A stretch of DNA of 43,520 nt from DASYYE01 sp035946955 (GCA_035946955.1 DASYYE010000434.1:1-43520); one strand, 5' to 3'. Shown: positions 1 through 8,549, counted from the stretch's first letter. Notes: generated from the sequence alone by a model not told the origin. Made by a program: numbers and translations.

Positions 1-52
1 CCGCCAGCTCCAAGCCCTCGGCTACACCGTCACCCTCACCCCCGCCGCCTGA
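1..52 (+). CDS. C-terminal tail of an unidentified gene (truncated by window edge)
   Basis: From base 2 an open frame reads ...RQLQALGYTVTLTPAA and stops at TGA 50-52. Only 16 residues are visible. A short C-terminus of this kind occurs in actinobacterial transposases, but I cannot assign a family from so little. The next gene on this strand appears to lack its normal N-terminus, so this tail could mark the end of an insertion; that is inference. Confidence 0.35.
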   Translation, partial: RQLQALGYTVTLTPAA

Positions 53-84
53 CAAGACACCCCACCCACCGGCAAGCCAAAACA

Positions 85-99
85 GCCGGCTCCGCCGGC
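85..99. terminator. Short GC hairpin after the first gene tail
   Basis: GCCGGC-TCC-GCCGGC forms a 6-bp GC stem with a 3-nt loop, 33 nt after the TGA at 50-52. No T-tract follows. It is a plausible weak terminator only. Confidence 0.35.
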
Positions 100-192
100 G
101 CTGCCGCACACCCAGTTACGGCCCTACATTTTCCGGTCAGCCTGGCCGAGCGGCGGCACCGGCCAGGCCGTGTCCAGAGCAGGCAGTGGAAC

Positions 193-211
193 GGGCAGGC
201 TCTGCCTGCCC
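193..211. repeat. Perfect 8-bp hairpin before the regulator start
   Basis: GGGCAGGC-TCT-GCCTGCCC ends 5 nt before the GTG at 217, where a Shine-Dalgarno site should be. It argues against efficient initiation at that GTG, or marks translational control. Confidence 0.5.
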
Positions 212-216
212 TGCCA

Positions 217-1008
217 GTGACGGCCCTGCCACTGCTTGACCTAGTCCCGGCTGCCGGGTACTGGCCGGAGTTCCTCGACCCAGCCGTGCCTGACCTGGAT
301 CAAGGACTGGAAATGGTGCGGGCCACTCCCCGGCACGTGCTGCAGAAGCAGTTGGCCCTGTGCTGGCGGAGCCCTGCTCGGCCGCCGTCGTGGGTGCAGG
401 CACTGGCCGACGGGCACCCGGAGGCGCTGGAGAGGGTCCGGCGCGGGCTGCGGGACCTTCATGCGGCCTGGGTAGCCCCGCGCTGGCCGACGATCGTGGC
501 GTCATGCCGTTCCGACATCGGCGGACGGATCCCTGCGCTGGCGGCCGACGGGCTGACCGGGGCGTTCACAGCGCTGCATCCCGCATTGGCGTGGCGGGGC
601 GGCTTGCTGGAAAGAACCTGGCGAACGGCGGAATACCGGCTCGACGGGTATGGCCTGCAACTGGTCCCGTGCACGTCTTGGAGCGGGCCGCCGCTGTTCT
701 CGCGCATCTACTGGGAGCCGGGTTGCAGCGCTCTGATCTACCCGGCGCGGCCCGCCCCGGTGTGCGGCGCCGTAGTGGCTCCCGATCTGGCCGGGCTGCT
801 GGGCCGCACCCGGGCGGCAGTGCTGGAGTCGCTTCGCGACCCGTGCGGCACTTCGGACCTGGCGGCCCGGCTGGCAATCAGCGCTGCGTCGGCGTCTGAG
901 CATGTCACGGCCCTGCGCCGGGCAGGTCTGGCAGAGACGGCGCGCCACGGACGTACGGTGTGCCATTCGCTGACCCCCCTCGGTCAGAGCCTGCTCACCA
1001 GGCACTGA
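217..1008 (+). CDS. ArsR-type winged-helix regulator, probably N-terminally truncated
   Basis: The 263-residue reading from GTG 217 ends in a winged-helix segment (about residues 195-260: RAAVLESLRDPCGTSDLAARLAISAASASEHVTALRRAGL) typical of ArsR-like regulators, here C-terminal to a long alpha/beta sensor region as in the DUF5937-type ArsR proteins. From memory those are about 320-340 residues, so roughly the first 60-70 are missing. The frame stays open upstream to base 1 without a good start. The GTG sits just after a perfect hairpin (193-211) that would mask a ribosome site. I infer a 5'-truncated, possibly non-functional gene. The target is unknown. Confidence 0.6.
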   Translation: MTALPLLDLVPAAGYWPEFLDPAVPDLDQGLEMVRATPRHVLQKQLALCWRSPARPPSWVQALADGHPEALERVRRGLRDLHAAWVAPRWPTIVASCRSDIGGRIPALAADGLTGAFTALHPALAWRGGLLERTWRTAEYRLDGYGLQLVPCTSWSGPPLFSRIYWEPGCSALIYPARPAPVCGAVVAPDLAGLLGRTRAAVLESLRDPCGTSDLAARLAISAASASEHVTALRRAGLAETARHGRTVCHSLTPLGQSLLTRH

Positions 1009-1087
1009 CCCAGCGCTCTCTGCAGTGTGCGTGGAGTAGGCCGACAGGGTTCCAGCAATGGCCGTAGGCGGCGGTTCAGCCACTTAG

Positions 1088-1180
1088 CGGAGGCGGACGG
1101 GAATCGAACCCGCCTGCGGCGCTGCGCGCCGCACACCGGTTTTGAAGACCGGGAGGGCCACCAGGCACCTGGACGCCTCC
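1088..1180 (-). tRNA. selC: tRNA-Sec (selenocysteine, anticodon TCA)
   Basis: Read on the minus strand, this 93-nt element starts GGAGGCGT and ends CCGCCTCC plus discriminator G. The anticodon arm is CCGGT-CTTCAAA-ACCGG, giving anticodon TCA (plus-strand bases 1143-1145), which reads UGA. An unusually long variable arm forms a perfect 8-bp hairpin (TGCGGCGC-GCA-GCGCCGCA). The T arm carries GTTCGATTC. Extended acceptor stem, long variable arm and UCA anticodon together are diagnostic of selC. No CCA is encoded. selA, selB, selD and any selenoprotein gene are absent from the window and must lie elsewhere if the system works. Confidence 0.95.
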
Positions 1181-1303
1181 GGTGCCGACCCTACCCGCGT
1201 GAAACCCGCTGCCAGACCGCTGCAACCGATGGCCATGGTGGGACGTTCGATCCACTGAACCGAAGACTTTCACGACGCGCCAGGGCAACGTTGGAAGGCA
1301 GGA

Positions 1304-2560
1304 ATGATGAGGTGGCAATCGGGGGTCGCGGCCGCTGCTGGCACGGCTACAGCTGCGGGCCTGCTGGCGGTCATCAGCGTGGTGAACCACGCGCCTCCCC
1401 CCGTCTCGGCCTGGGCCAGGCAGTGGGGTCAGGTGACGAGCATCCCCCGGCCTGCGACCTTTGGCAAGAGCCTCGCTGACCAGCGCGTTTCGGCCATGTC
1501 CTGTGCCGCGCCTGGCGAATGCGGGGTGGGTGGGAACTACAAGGACAGCGGAGGCCACCTGCAGGCGTTCGTGGCGGCGGAGCACCACGGCACCTGGGCC
1601 GACGCGCAGCCCGTTGCTGGGGTCGCGACGCTCAACACGGGCTTGAACGCCACCATCGTGGCTTTGTCATGCGCAGCACCAGGTGACTGTTCCGCGGTAG
1701 GCACCTACTTCGACAGCAGCCACAATTTGTGGCCATTCGTTGTCAGCGAGACCCACGGACGGTGGAGCGCAGGGGCCGAACTTTCTGGCATCGCGGCGCT
1801 CAACTCAGGAGGCGATGCCGCGCTCCTGACCATCTCATGCACCGCCCCGGACGACTGCGCCGCAGGCGGGTCGTACACACATGGGTTCTACGACACCTCC
1901 TACCCTCGGGTCGATGCCCTCGTCGCGACCGAGACCAACGGCCGCTGGAACCCCGCGCTGGAGGTGCCAGGTATCGCGGCACTGAACTTCGGCGAGGCAG
2001 CGGTCACCTCGGTCTCCTGCACCTCACCTGGCGACTGTGGCGCTGGTGGCTATTACAGCCAGGGCAACGGAGCCGGCGGGCAGACCCACGCGTTCACCGT
2101 GATGCAGACCAACGGCTCATGGGCCAGTGCCGAGAAACTGCACAGTGCGGAGGTCTACGCCAGCGTCCTGTCAGTGTCCTGTGTGCCAGGTGGCTGCGCG
2201 GCAGGCGGGTACGAGGCGAACAGCGCTTACCTCAACAAAGCGTTCACCGCCTCGGAACGGGGCGGCTCCTGGGGCAGCGCGGAGGCGGTGCCGGGCATCA
2301 GCACGCTCAGCCCTCGCAAGAACTCCGAGGTGGATTGGGTCTCGTGCGCGTCAGTGGGTGACTGTGGCGCTGGCGGGAGCTACAACGATGAGACATCGGA
2401 CATGCACGCCTTCGTCATCAGTGAGACCGGCGGCACCTGGGGTGCTGCCCAGACAGCTCCAGGCCCTGCCCCCCGGTACCTGGCCAGGATCGTCGGTATC
2501 GCCGGACCCGGCCTGGTGTTGTGCCCGCCCAAGGACGAATGCGTAGCCACCGGCTCCTAG
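1304..2560 (+). CDS. Secreted or membrane-anchored cysteine-paired repeat protein
   Basis: 418 residues. Start ATG 1304 has GGAAGG 6 nt upstream. Residues about 8-28 form a hydrophobic segment (signal peptide or anchor). The rest is about six tandem repeats of 50-60 residues with the pattern SCxxPGDCxAGGxYxD...AFVxxExxGxWxxAxxVPGIAALN, each with two cysteines six apart, suggesting one disulfide per blade of a beta-propeller-like or solenoid fold outside the cell. Such repeat proteins are common in actinobacteria and usually lack an assigned function. The last repeat is shortened (LCPPKDECVATGS). No catalytic motif is visible. Confidence 0.8.
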   Translation: MMRWQSGVAAAAGTATAAGLLAVISVVNHAPPPVSAWARQWGQVTSIPRPATFGKSLADQRVSAMSCAAPGECGVGGNYKDSGGHLQAFVAAEHHGTWADAQPVAGVATLNTGLNATIVALSCAAPGDCSAVGTYFDSSHNLWPFVVSETHGRWSAGAELSGIAALNSGGDAALLTISCTAPDDCAAGGSYTHGFYDTSYPRVDALVATETNGRWNPALEVPGIAALNFGEAAVTSVSCTSPGDCGAGGYYSQGNGAGGQTHAFTVMQTNGSWASAEKLHSAEVYASVLSVSCVPGGCAAGGYEANSAYLNKAFTASERGGSWGSAEAVPGISTLSPRKNSEVDWVSCASVGDCGAGGSYNDETSDMHAFVISETGGTWGAAQTAPGPAPRYLARIVGIAGPGLVLCPPKDECVATGS

Positions 2561-2576
2561 CCTGTGGGACCCAGGA

Positions 2577-2594
2577 CTAGCAAACGTTTGTAAG
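2577..2594. promoter_or_regulatory. Palindrome CAAACGTTTG, LacI-like operator candidate
   Basis: CAAACGTTTG at 2581-2590 is a perfect 10-bp palindrome within AGCAAACGTTTGTA. It has the central CG and AAxCGxTT core of LacI-family operators and lies about 12 nt before the beta-propeller gene start. It resembles the sites at 15122-15135 and 15299-15312. Confidence 0.45.
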
Positions 2595-2602
2595 ATGCAA
2601 CC

Positions 2603-3646
2603 ATGGTTGCACCGTGGTGGAGGGTAGCTGGCCGCCGTCGATGGCGTTGGATGGCACCAGTGGGCGTCCTGGCCGTGGCGGGTGCCGCAGTCGGGGCTGT
2701 GCTGGCGGCGGGCAGCCAGCCGGGGCCGGTAGCACTGCGGGTGGTGGCCCGGGTTCCGATGCCGGGCGACACCGTCCGGTTCGACTACACCAGTATTGAC
2801 TCCCGCCGGGGCCTGCTGTTCACCGCAGACCTGGGCGCCAACGAAGTGCTCGAAGTCAACATCGATATAAACCGGGTGGTCCGTGTCATCCCCGGCGTCT
2901 CCCAGGTCCACGGCGTGCTGGTGGTGCCTGCGCTGCACCGCGTCTACGCCACCGCCACCGGCGCCAACCAGGTCGTAGCGATCAGCGAAGACACTGGGCG
3001 CATCCTCAGCAGGACACCGACCGGTTACTACGCCGACGGGCTGGCCTACGACCCGGCCGACCACACCATATGGATCACCAACGAACTCGACGGGTCAGAG
3101 ACCATCATCGACGCCGCCACCGGCGCACCCCGGGGGACGGTCACCGTCGGAGCGCAGGTGGGCAACGTTGCCTATGACCCAGGCACCGGCCACATGCTCG
3201 TGGACGTCCAATCCAGCAACCAGGTCGCCGTCATCGACCCGGCCACCCGTACCGTCATCCGCCGGGTGCCTCTGCCCGGCTGCAACCACGACCACAGCCT
3301 GTACATCGACAGCCCGGGCCGGCTCGCCTTCATCGCCTGCGACGGCGACGCCAGGCTGCTCACACTCGACCTGGCCACTTGGCGGGTCACCGGCACCTTC
3401 GCTGTTGGCATGGGGCCGGACGTCCTGGCCTATGACCCCCGCACTGGCCGCTTGTACGTGGCCGCGGAAGACGGCCGGATCACCGTCCTGCAGCGCCTCG
3501 GCCGCAGGCTCCACACGATCTCGTTCCACTACCTGGCCGCCAACGCCCACGTCGTCGCGGTCGACCCCGCTACCGGCCGCAGCTACTTCCCCCTGCCCGA
3601 TCCCCTCGGCGGCCACCCGGTCCTCCTGGTCTGCACATTGCCCTGA
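2603..3646 (+). CDS. YncE/YVTN-type beta-propeller protein, membrane-anchored
   Basis: 347 residues. An N-terminal Arg/Trp-rich stretch is followed by a hydrophobic segment (about 17-37, APVGVLAVAGAAVGAVLAAG), giving a type II anchor or signal peptide. The remainder is YVTN/NHL-like propeller blades with repeated D-P-A-T, VAYDPGTGHMLVDV, VIDPATRTVIRRV, LAYDPRTGRLYVA and VAVDPATGRSYF signatures. The family binds ligands or proteins in the envelope; no enzymatic residue is evident. It ends 21 bp from the convergent ligase gene. A perfect palindrome just upstream may regulate it. Confidence 0.8.
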   Translation: MVAPWWRVAGRRRWRWMAPVGVLAVAGAAVGAVLAAGSQPGPVALRVVARVPMPGDTVRFDYTSIDSRRGLLFTADLGANEVLEVNIDINRVVRVIPGVSQVHGVLVVPALHRVYATATGANQVVAISEDTGRILSRTPTGYYADGLAYDPADHTIWITNELDGSETIIDAATGAPRGTVTVGAQVGNVAYDPGTGHMLVDVQSSNQVAVIDPATRTVIRRVPLPGCNHDHSLYIDSPGRLAFIACDGDARLLTLDLATWRVTGTFAVGMGPDVLAYDPRTGRLYVAAEDGRITVLQRLGRRLHTISFHYLAANAHVVAVDPATGRSYFPLPDPLGGHPVLLVCTLP

Positions 3647-3667
3647 ACACCCGGCAGCCATGCGGTC

Positions 3668-5533
3668 TCAGCCTTCGTACAGGGCGTCGATGACGTCGGC
3701 GTACCGGCCGTGGATGACGCGGCGCTTCAGCTTGAGCGTGGGGGTGAGTTCGCCGGTGTCGGGGGTCCACTCCGCTGGGAGCAGGCGCCACCGCTTCACC
3801 TGCTGGACCCTGGCCAGCCGCTCGTTGGCGGCGGCCACCGCCGCTCCCACCTCGGCGAGCACGTCCGGGTGCCCGGCCAGGTCGGCCACCGAGTCAGTGT
3901 CGATCCCCCTGGCACGGGCCCACGCCACGGCCGCCTCGCTGTCCAGGGTGAGCAGCGCCACCACGTAGGGCCGCCGGTCTCCGAAGGCCAGGGCCTGGCC
4001 AATCAAGGGGTGGGCGACCAGCGCGTTCTCAACCCCGGCGGGGGCGATGTTCTCACCGCCCGCGGTGATGATCAGCTCCTTCTTCCGGTCGACCACGGAC
4101 AGGAACCCGTCGGCGTCCAGTGATCCGATGTCTCCGGTGTGCAGCCATCCGTCTGGGTCAATGAGCTGCGCGGTGAGGTCTGGCCGGTTCAGGTAGCCGG
4201 GAGTGTTGATCGGGCCACGGACGAGGATCTCACCGTCCTCAGCAGTGCGGACCTCGATACCAGGGAACGGGCGCCCCACGGTGCCGAGCTTGTACTCGTC
4301 CTTGGAGTTGGAGGCGCAGGCGCCGGTGGTCTCGGTCATCCCGTAGATGTCGAGGATGGCCATGCCCAGGCCAGCGAAGAAGGCGGCCACATCCGGGGGC
4401 AACGGGGCCGCCGCGCTCGACACGGTGTCCGCCTCGCCCAGGCCGAGGAGCGCGCGGATGGGCCCGAGCACGGTCTGGTCGGCCGTCTGGAACTCCTGGG
4501 CGAGCTCCGCAGGGGTGGAGTGACCGTACTGACGGCTCTGCACGTACTCGCGCCCGACTGCCATGGCCTGGGCCACCGCAGCCCGTTTACCCTCATCCTG
4601 CTCGAGGCCGAGGAGCCCTTCGATCCCGGTCTCCATCTTCTGCCACACGCGCGGCACGCCAAAGAACGCGGTGGGCCGCACGCCGCCGACCGCCTTCACC
4701 AGCTGAGTGGGGTCCGGGCAGAAGTTGACGTGCCCAGCGGTGTAGATAGGCAGGTAGATGCTGAACATGCGCTCAGCGATGTGGGCCAGCGGCAGGTAGG
4801 AGACCCACCGCACGCCCTGGCTCAGGTCCACCGCGTCCATGGCGGCAGCCGCGAAGGTCTCGTACAGGATGTTGTGGTGGGTCAGCAGCACGCCTTTGGG
4901 CTCACCGGTGGTCCCTGAGGTGTAGAGGAGCGCGACGGGGTCGTCCGCCTTGACCGCCACGGTCCGTGCGTCGATCTCGCCTGGGCGCTCGGCCAGGCGT
5001 GCGGCACCCAGGGCCGCGAAGTCGTCCCACGTCATGAACTCCTCGCCGGCTGGGCAGGCGGTGCTGTCGAGCACCACTACGCGCCTGATCTGCGGGAGCT
5101 GGGCGAGGACCGGCCGCCACCGCGCGAGTTGCTCCGCACCGTCGAGGACGACGATGCGCGCTCCGCAGTCCGCCGCGATGAACGCGATCTGCTCGGGCGC
5201 CAGCGTGGCGTAGAACGTGACCGCGAGGCCCCCGGCGTGGACCGCGGCGAGGTCGGCGAGCACGTGCTCGGTGCGGTTGGCCATCATCAGGGCGACACGC
5301 TCGCCCGGCGCGAGGCCCAGCGCGACGAACCCGGCGGCCAGCTTGCGCACCTCCTGGTATGCCTGTCCCCACGTGAGCGTCCCCGGCCGGCTTCCCTCCC
5401 CCTGCTGGGTGGTGGTGTAGGCCGGGACGTCGGCTGAGTTCAGCGCCGTGGACCGGAAGCCGTGGCAGATCGTCAGTCCCTCGATGTCCTGCTCGATCTT
5501 GGCCCGGCTCTCCAGTACATCGGCGCTGATCAT
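3668..5533 (-). CDS. Long-chain acyl-CoA ligase (FadD15-like AMP-forming synthetase)
   Basis: 621 residues from ATG 5533, preceded by GGGAGGGTGT; the open frame runs further upstream, but this start has the ribosome site. ANL-superfamily motifs appear in order: the P-loop LLYTSGTTGEPKGVLLTHHN, SYLPLAHIAERM, YGMTET (A5), GWLHTGDIGSLDADGF (A7) and the hinge DRKKELIITAGGENIAP (A8), with a C-terminal lysine in TPTLKLKRR. It activates a carboxylic acid to its acyl-CoA through an acyl-AMP. The large N-domain insert (GIEGLLGLEQDE...) and length match long-chain ligases of the FadD15/FAA type. It is divergent from the methyltransferase across 76 bp. The substrate is not determinable here. Confidence 0.9.
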   Translation of the reverse strand: MISADVLESRAKIEQDIEGLTICHGFRSTALNSADVPAYTTTQQGEGSRPGTLTWGQAYQEVRKLAAGFVALGLAPGERVALMMANRTEHVLADLAAVHAGGLAVTFYATLAPEQIAFIAADCGARIVVLDGAEQLARWRPVLAQLPQIRRVVVLDSTACPAGEEFMTWDDFAALGAARLAERPGEIDARTVAVKADDPVALLYTSGTTGEPKGVLLTHHNILYETFAAAAMDAVDLSQGVRWVSYLPLAHIAERMFSIYLPIYTAGHVNFCPDPTQLVKAVGGVRPTAFFGVPRVWQKMETGIEGLLGLEQDEGKRAAVAQAMAVGREYVQSRQYGHSTPAELAQEFQTADQTVLGPIRALLGLGEADTVSSAAAPLPPDVAAFFAGLGMAILDIYGMTETTGACASNSKDEYKLGTVGRPFPGIEVRTAEDGEILVRGPINTPGYLNRPDLTAQLIDPDGWLHTGDIGSLDADGFLSVVDRKKELIITAGGENIAPAGVENALVAHPLIGQALAFGDRRPYVVALLTLDSEAAVAWARARGIDTDSVADLAGHPDVLAEVGAAVAAANERLARVQQVKRWRLLPAEWTPDTGELTPTLKLKRRVIHGRYADVIDALYEG

Positions 5534-5609
5534 GACACCCTCCCACGGCCTGCTTGTCATCATCATCGCCCATGCCACTTCCCTGTGGCGATGCCCTAAC
5601 GTCGACGTC
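5534..5609. promoter_or_regulatory. Divergent intergenic promoter region
   Basis: The 76-bp gap between two divergent starts must hold promoters for both genes. I find no clear -35/-10 pair. The ligase side has GGGAGG; the methyltransferase side has none. Confidence 0.5.
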
Positions 5610-6266
5610 ATGGCTTCCGTCGCTGAGCACCTCCGGCCCAACCTGCACACCTACCTGGTCGCGCACTCCACCCCCGAAGACCCCTTGCTGGCCGAACTGG
5701 CCGCGGAGACGGCACAGCGGTACCCCGAGTACACCGGCATGCAGATCGGCCCGGAGCAGGGCCTGTTCATGACCATGCTGGCGCAGGTCATGGGCGCACG
5801 TAGAGCCGTCGAGGTGGGCACGTTCACGGGGTACTCCTCCGTGTGCATCGCCCGCGGCCTCGCCGACGGCGGCCTGCTCACCTGCTGTGACATCAGCGAG
5901 GACTGGACGTCGGTGGCCCGGTCCTACTGGCAGAAGGCGGGCCTGGAGGACCGGGTGGAGCTGCGGCTCGGCCCGGCCATCGACACACTGCGTGCCATGC
6001 CCGCCGCGCCAATGTTCGACCTCGCGTTCATCGACGCCGACAAGCCCGGATACATCGGCTACTGGGACGAGATCGTGCCCCGGATGAGGAGCGGCGGTGT
6101 CATCCTGGTGGACAACACATTCATGCACGGGCGGATCTTTGAACCCCAGCCTGACGAGTCGGCCCAGGCGATCAAGGAGTTCAACGACTACGCCTTCGCT
6201 GACAAGCGAGTGGACCTGGTGATGCTGCCGGTAGGCGACGGGCTCACCATGGCCCACACCAGGTAG
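5610..6266 (+). CDS. SAM-dependent O-methyltransferase (CCoAOMT-like family)
   Basis: 218 residues. ATG 5610 is chosen because homology begins at MASVAEHLRPNLHTYL; no Shine-Dalgarno precedes it, so the mRNA may be leaderless. Class I methyltransferase motifs: AVEVGTFTGYSSVCIA (motif I), LTCCDIS (motif II), and FDLAFIDADKPGY with the metal-binding Asp and Lys typical of cation-dependent catechol or caffeoyl-CoA O-methyltransferases, followed by ILVDNTF. This family methylates catechol-like hydroxyls. The divergent acyl-CoA ligase may share the promoter; a joint pathway is inference. Confidence 0.9.
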   Translation: MASVAEHLRPNLHTYLVAHSTPEDPLLAELAAETAQRYPEYTGMQIGPEQGLFMTMLAQVMGARRAVEVGTFTGYSSVCIARGLADGGLLTCCDISEDWTSVARSYWQKAGLEDRVELRLGPAIDTLRAMPAAPMFDLAFIDADKPGYIGYWDEIVPRMRSGGVILVDNTFMHGRIFEPQPDESAQAIKEFNDYAFADKRVDLVMLPVGDGLTMAHTR

Positions 6267-6373
6267 CCGACGCGCCAGACAGTCAATATCCGGCGGCCAT
6301 CACCAGGCGGCCGGCAAGGACAGCGCCCGCAGCCCTCACGGCGCACAACAGCGGACGGAGGCCCCACCGGCCC

Positions 6374-7234
6374 ATGGGCACCGCGACCCACCCGGTTTAC
6401 CTGCGGGTTCTCGATGACCTGCGGGCGCAGATCCGCGATGGCGTGCTCGGCCCGGGTGAACGGGTGCCCTCGCGGAACGGGGTCATGGCCCGCTACGGCG
6501 TCGGCGAGACCGCGGCCAAGCATGCTCTGGCGGTCCTGGCCGCCGAAGGGCTGATCGAGACCCGGGCCGGATCCGGGTCCTATGTGCGCGGCACTCCCCC
6601 GGTCGGCCACCTCGAACACGACCGGCCGCACTTCTCCGGTTCCCCGTACGGGCTGCGGGAGGCCCGCCCGCACGGCGAAGGCCACGGCGAGCGCGGAAAC
6701 GGCGCAGCGCCCTCACCGGTGGTGTCGTGGGAACACCAGACAGGCCAGGCGCGTCCGCCCCGGCACATCGCACGCCGCCTGGGACTGGCCGACGGCGAGA
6801 CCGTCATCCGGACCAGGTACCTGCTCACGGCCGACGGCTGCCCGGTCCAGCTGGCGCTGAGCTACGAGCCGTCCCGCCTCACCGCGCACACGGTGGTCTC
6901 CCTCCCCGAGGAGGGCCCTTATGCCGGGCGGGGCGTGGTCGAGCGGATGCGCGCGATCGGCATTGCCGTGGACCATGTGGAGGAGGACATCTCGGCCCGC
7001 GCCTGCTCCGGCGGTGAGGCGCCAGCCCTTCACCTGTCGCCCGGAGCCACCGTGCTGGTGGTGAGCCGCATGCACCTGGCCGCGGGCAAGGTCGTCGAAG
7101 TCAGCGAGATCACCGTCCCGGCCGAGCGCTTCCGGCTCCGGTACAGCCTGCCGGTCCCGGCCGGTGTGACGGTGCCCGGGCACAGCGGCCCGAAGGATCC
7201 GCAGGTGGCGCAATGCGAGGGAGTGCCGGTTTGA
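6374..7234 (+). CDS. GntR-family regulator (HutC subfamily, UTRA domain)
   Basis: 286 residues. The N-terminal GntR winged helix (about residues 5-75) reads YLRVLDDLRAQIRDGVLGPGERVPSRNGVMARYGVGETAAKHALAVLAAEGLIETRAGSGSYV split across its helices. A Gly/His-rich linker follows, then a UTRA effector domain (about 115-265; IARRLGLADGETVIRTRYLLTADGCPVQLALSYEP, and VLVVSRMHLAAGKVVEVSE). HutC-type proteins repress metabolic genes and release DNA on small-ligand binding. It overlaps the acetyltransferase gene, so the two are co-transcribed. Confidence 0.9.
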   Translation: MGTATHPVYLRVLDDLRAQIRDGVLGPGERVPSRNGVMARYGVGETAAKHALAVLAAEGLIETRAGSGSYVRGTPPVGHLEHDRPHFSGSPYGLREARPHGEGHGERGNGAAPSPVVSWEHQTGQARPPRHIARRLGLADGETVIRTRYLLTADGCPVQLALSYEPSRLTAHTVVSLPEEGPYAGRGVVERMRAIGIAVDHVEEDISARACSGGEAPALHLSPGATVLVVSRMHLAAGKVVEVSEITVPAERFRLRYSLPVPAGVTVPGHSGPKDPQVAQCEGVPV

Positions 7235-7716
7235 TCCGGCCCGCCATCCGCGACGACGTCCCGGCCGTGCACCGCATGATCTGCGAACTGGCTGACTACG
7301 AACGGGGACTGGACCAGGTCACCGCCACCGGGCAGGACCTGGCCGACGCCCTGTTCGGTGACCGCCCGGCGCTGTACGCCCACGTCGCGCAGGAGGGCAC
7401 GGAGGCCGTGGGGTTCGTGCTGTGGTTCCTGAACTACTCCACCTGGGTCGGCAAGCACGGCATCTACATCGAAGACCTCTACGTCGACCCGCGCTGGCGC
7501 AGGAAGGGGATTGCCACCGCGCTGCTGGCCGAGCTCGCCAGGATCTGCATTGCGCGGGGCTACGGCCGGCTGGAGTGGTGGGTGCTGAACTGGAACAAGC
7601 CCGCCTGGGACTTCTACGCCTCGCTCGGCGCGCAGGCCATGCAGGAGTGGACCACGCACCGCCTCACCGGGCCCGCGCTGCGGGCACTGGCGGCCGGCCC
7701 GGACGACGCCCCCTAG
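7213..7716 (+). CDS. GNAT N-acetyltransferase (diamine/thialysine-type)
   Basis: 167 residues from ATG 7213, which has AGGTGG six nt upstream and overlaps the GntR gene by 22 bp. An alternative TTG at 7231 overlaps the GntR stop as TTGA and has GAGGGAG 8 nt upstream; it gives an equally family-like N-terminus (IRPAIRDDV). The acetyl-CoA binding motif A is IEDLYVDPRWRRKGIATALL, followed by the conserved WWVLNWNKPAWDFYASLGA. That pattern is close to spermidine/spermine or thialysine acetyltransferases. The 3' end overlaps the convergent livF by 4 bp. Confidence 0.88.
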   Translation: MRGSAGLIRPAIRDDVPAVHRMICELADYERGLDQVTATGQDLADALFGDRPALYAHVAQEGTEAVGFVLWFLNYSTWVGKHGIYIEDLYVDPRWRRKGIATALLAELARICIARGYGRLEWWVLNWNKPAWDFYASLGAQAMQEWTTHRLTGPALRALAAGPDDAP

Positions 7717-8549
7717 GCCCGGACAGTGCCGCCGAGATAGAGGGTGGCGATCTCCGGGTGGTCCAGTACCTCCCGGCCAGTCCCTGACAACCGGACGGTG
7801 CCGTTCTCCAGCACGACCGCGTGGGTCGCCAGGCTCAGCCCGGCGCGAGCGTTCTGCTCGACCAGCAGGACCGTCTTGCCCTGCTCGTGCATCATCGCGA
7901 TGGCGTCGAACACCAGCCCGAGCACCTTCGGGGCCAGCCCCAGCGACGGTTCGTCCAGCACCACCAGACGCGGCTCCAGCATGAGGCACCTGGCAAACTC
8001 CACGAGCCGCTGCTGCCCACCGGACAGGCTGCCCGCTTTCTGCTTCAGCCAGCCAGTGACCTCGGGGAACATCTCCAGGACGGTGGTGAGCCTGTGCTCG
8101 GCCAGCTTGCGGTCACGCAGGACGTAGCCGCCCAGGACGATGTTCTCCCGCACCGTCATCTCCCGGAACAGGCTGTGGTTCTGCGGCACCTGCACGACGC
8201 CCGCGAGCAGCACCTGGCGTGGTGACTTCCCGGTCAGCGGCTCGCCGTGCAGCAGGATCTGGCCGAGACGTGGCCGCAGCAACCCGCTCACCGCGCGCAA
8301 CAGCGTGGACTTGCCGGCCCCGTTCGGCCCCACTACACAGGTGATCCCGCCGTCGGGGACGTGCAGGCTCACCCCCCGCAGGACGTCGCCGCCACCGTAC
8401 CCGGCCACGACACCGTCCACCGTCAGGGCGTGCACCGCAGCCCCACCGGCCTGCGCGCCGCTGACACCCGCTTCGCCGGCCTGGCCTGCTGCTGCGCCGC
8501 CCTGGCCTGGCGCGCTGTCCTGGCCCGGCACGCTGTCCTCAGCGGCCAC
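7713..8549 (-). CDS. livF: Branched-chain amino-acid-type ABC importer ATPase LivF
   Basis: 278 residues, including about 40 low-complexity residues before the ABC domain. Walker A is GPNGAGKST, the signature is LSGGQQR, Walker B is LVVLDEP, and the H-loop region follows as LLVEQNARAGLSLA. The sequence GVVQVPQNHSLFREMTVRENI and the VEQN ending are typical of LivF rather than LivG. It energises uptake with LivG at the cytoplasmic face. Its start overlaps the livG stop by 11 bp, so it is the last gene of the operon. The Ala/Gly/Gln-rich N-terminal extension is unusual; a later internal start is possible. Confidence 0.92.
   Translation of the reverse strand: MAAEDSVPGQDSAPGQGGAAAGQAGEAGVSGAQAGGAAVHALTVDGVVAGYGGGDVLRGVSLHVPDGGITCVVGPNGAGKSTLLRAVSGLLRPRLGQILLHGEPLTGKSPRQVLLAGVVQVPQNHSLFREMTVRENIVLGGYVLRDRKLAEHRLTTVLEMFPEVTGWLKQKAGSLSGGQQRLVEFARCLMLEPRLVVLDEPSLGLAPKVLGLVFDAIAMMHEQGKTVLLVEQNARAGLSLATHAVVLENGTVRLSGTGREVLDHPEIATLYLGGTVRA

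Noticed and set aside
1088..1180. tRNA-Ser or tRNA-Leu (also long variable arm)
   Set aside because: The anticodon loop CTTCAAA gives TCA, which reads UGA, and the acceptor/T-arm geometry is that of selenocysteine tRNA.
3668..5650. Ligase start at 5650
   Set aside because: The extra 39 residues are unlike the family and overlap the divergent gene; ATG 5533 has a strong ribosome site.
4902..6257. 451-codon minus frame crossing the ligase and methyltransferase genes
   Set aside because: It spans two well supported genes in a different frame, and its product is low-complexity.
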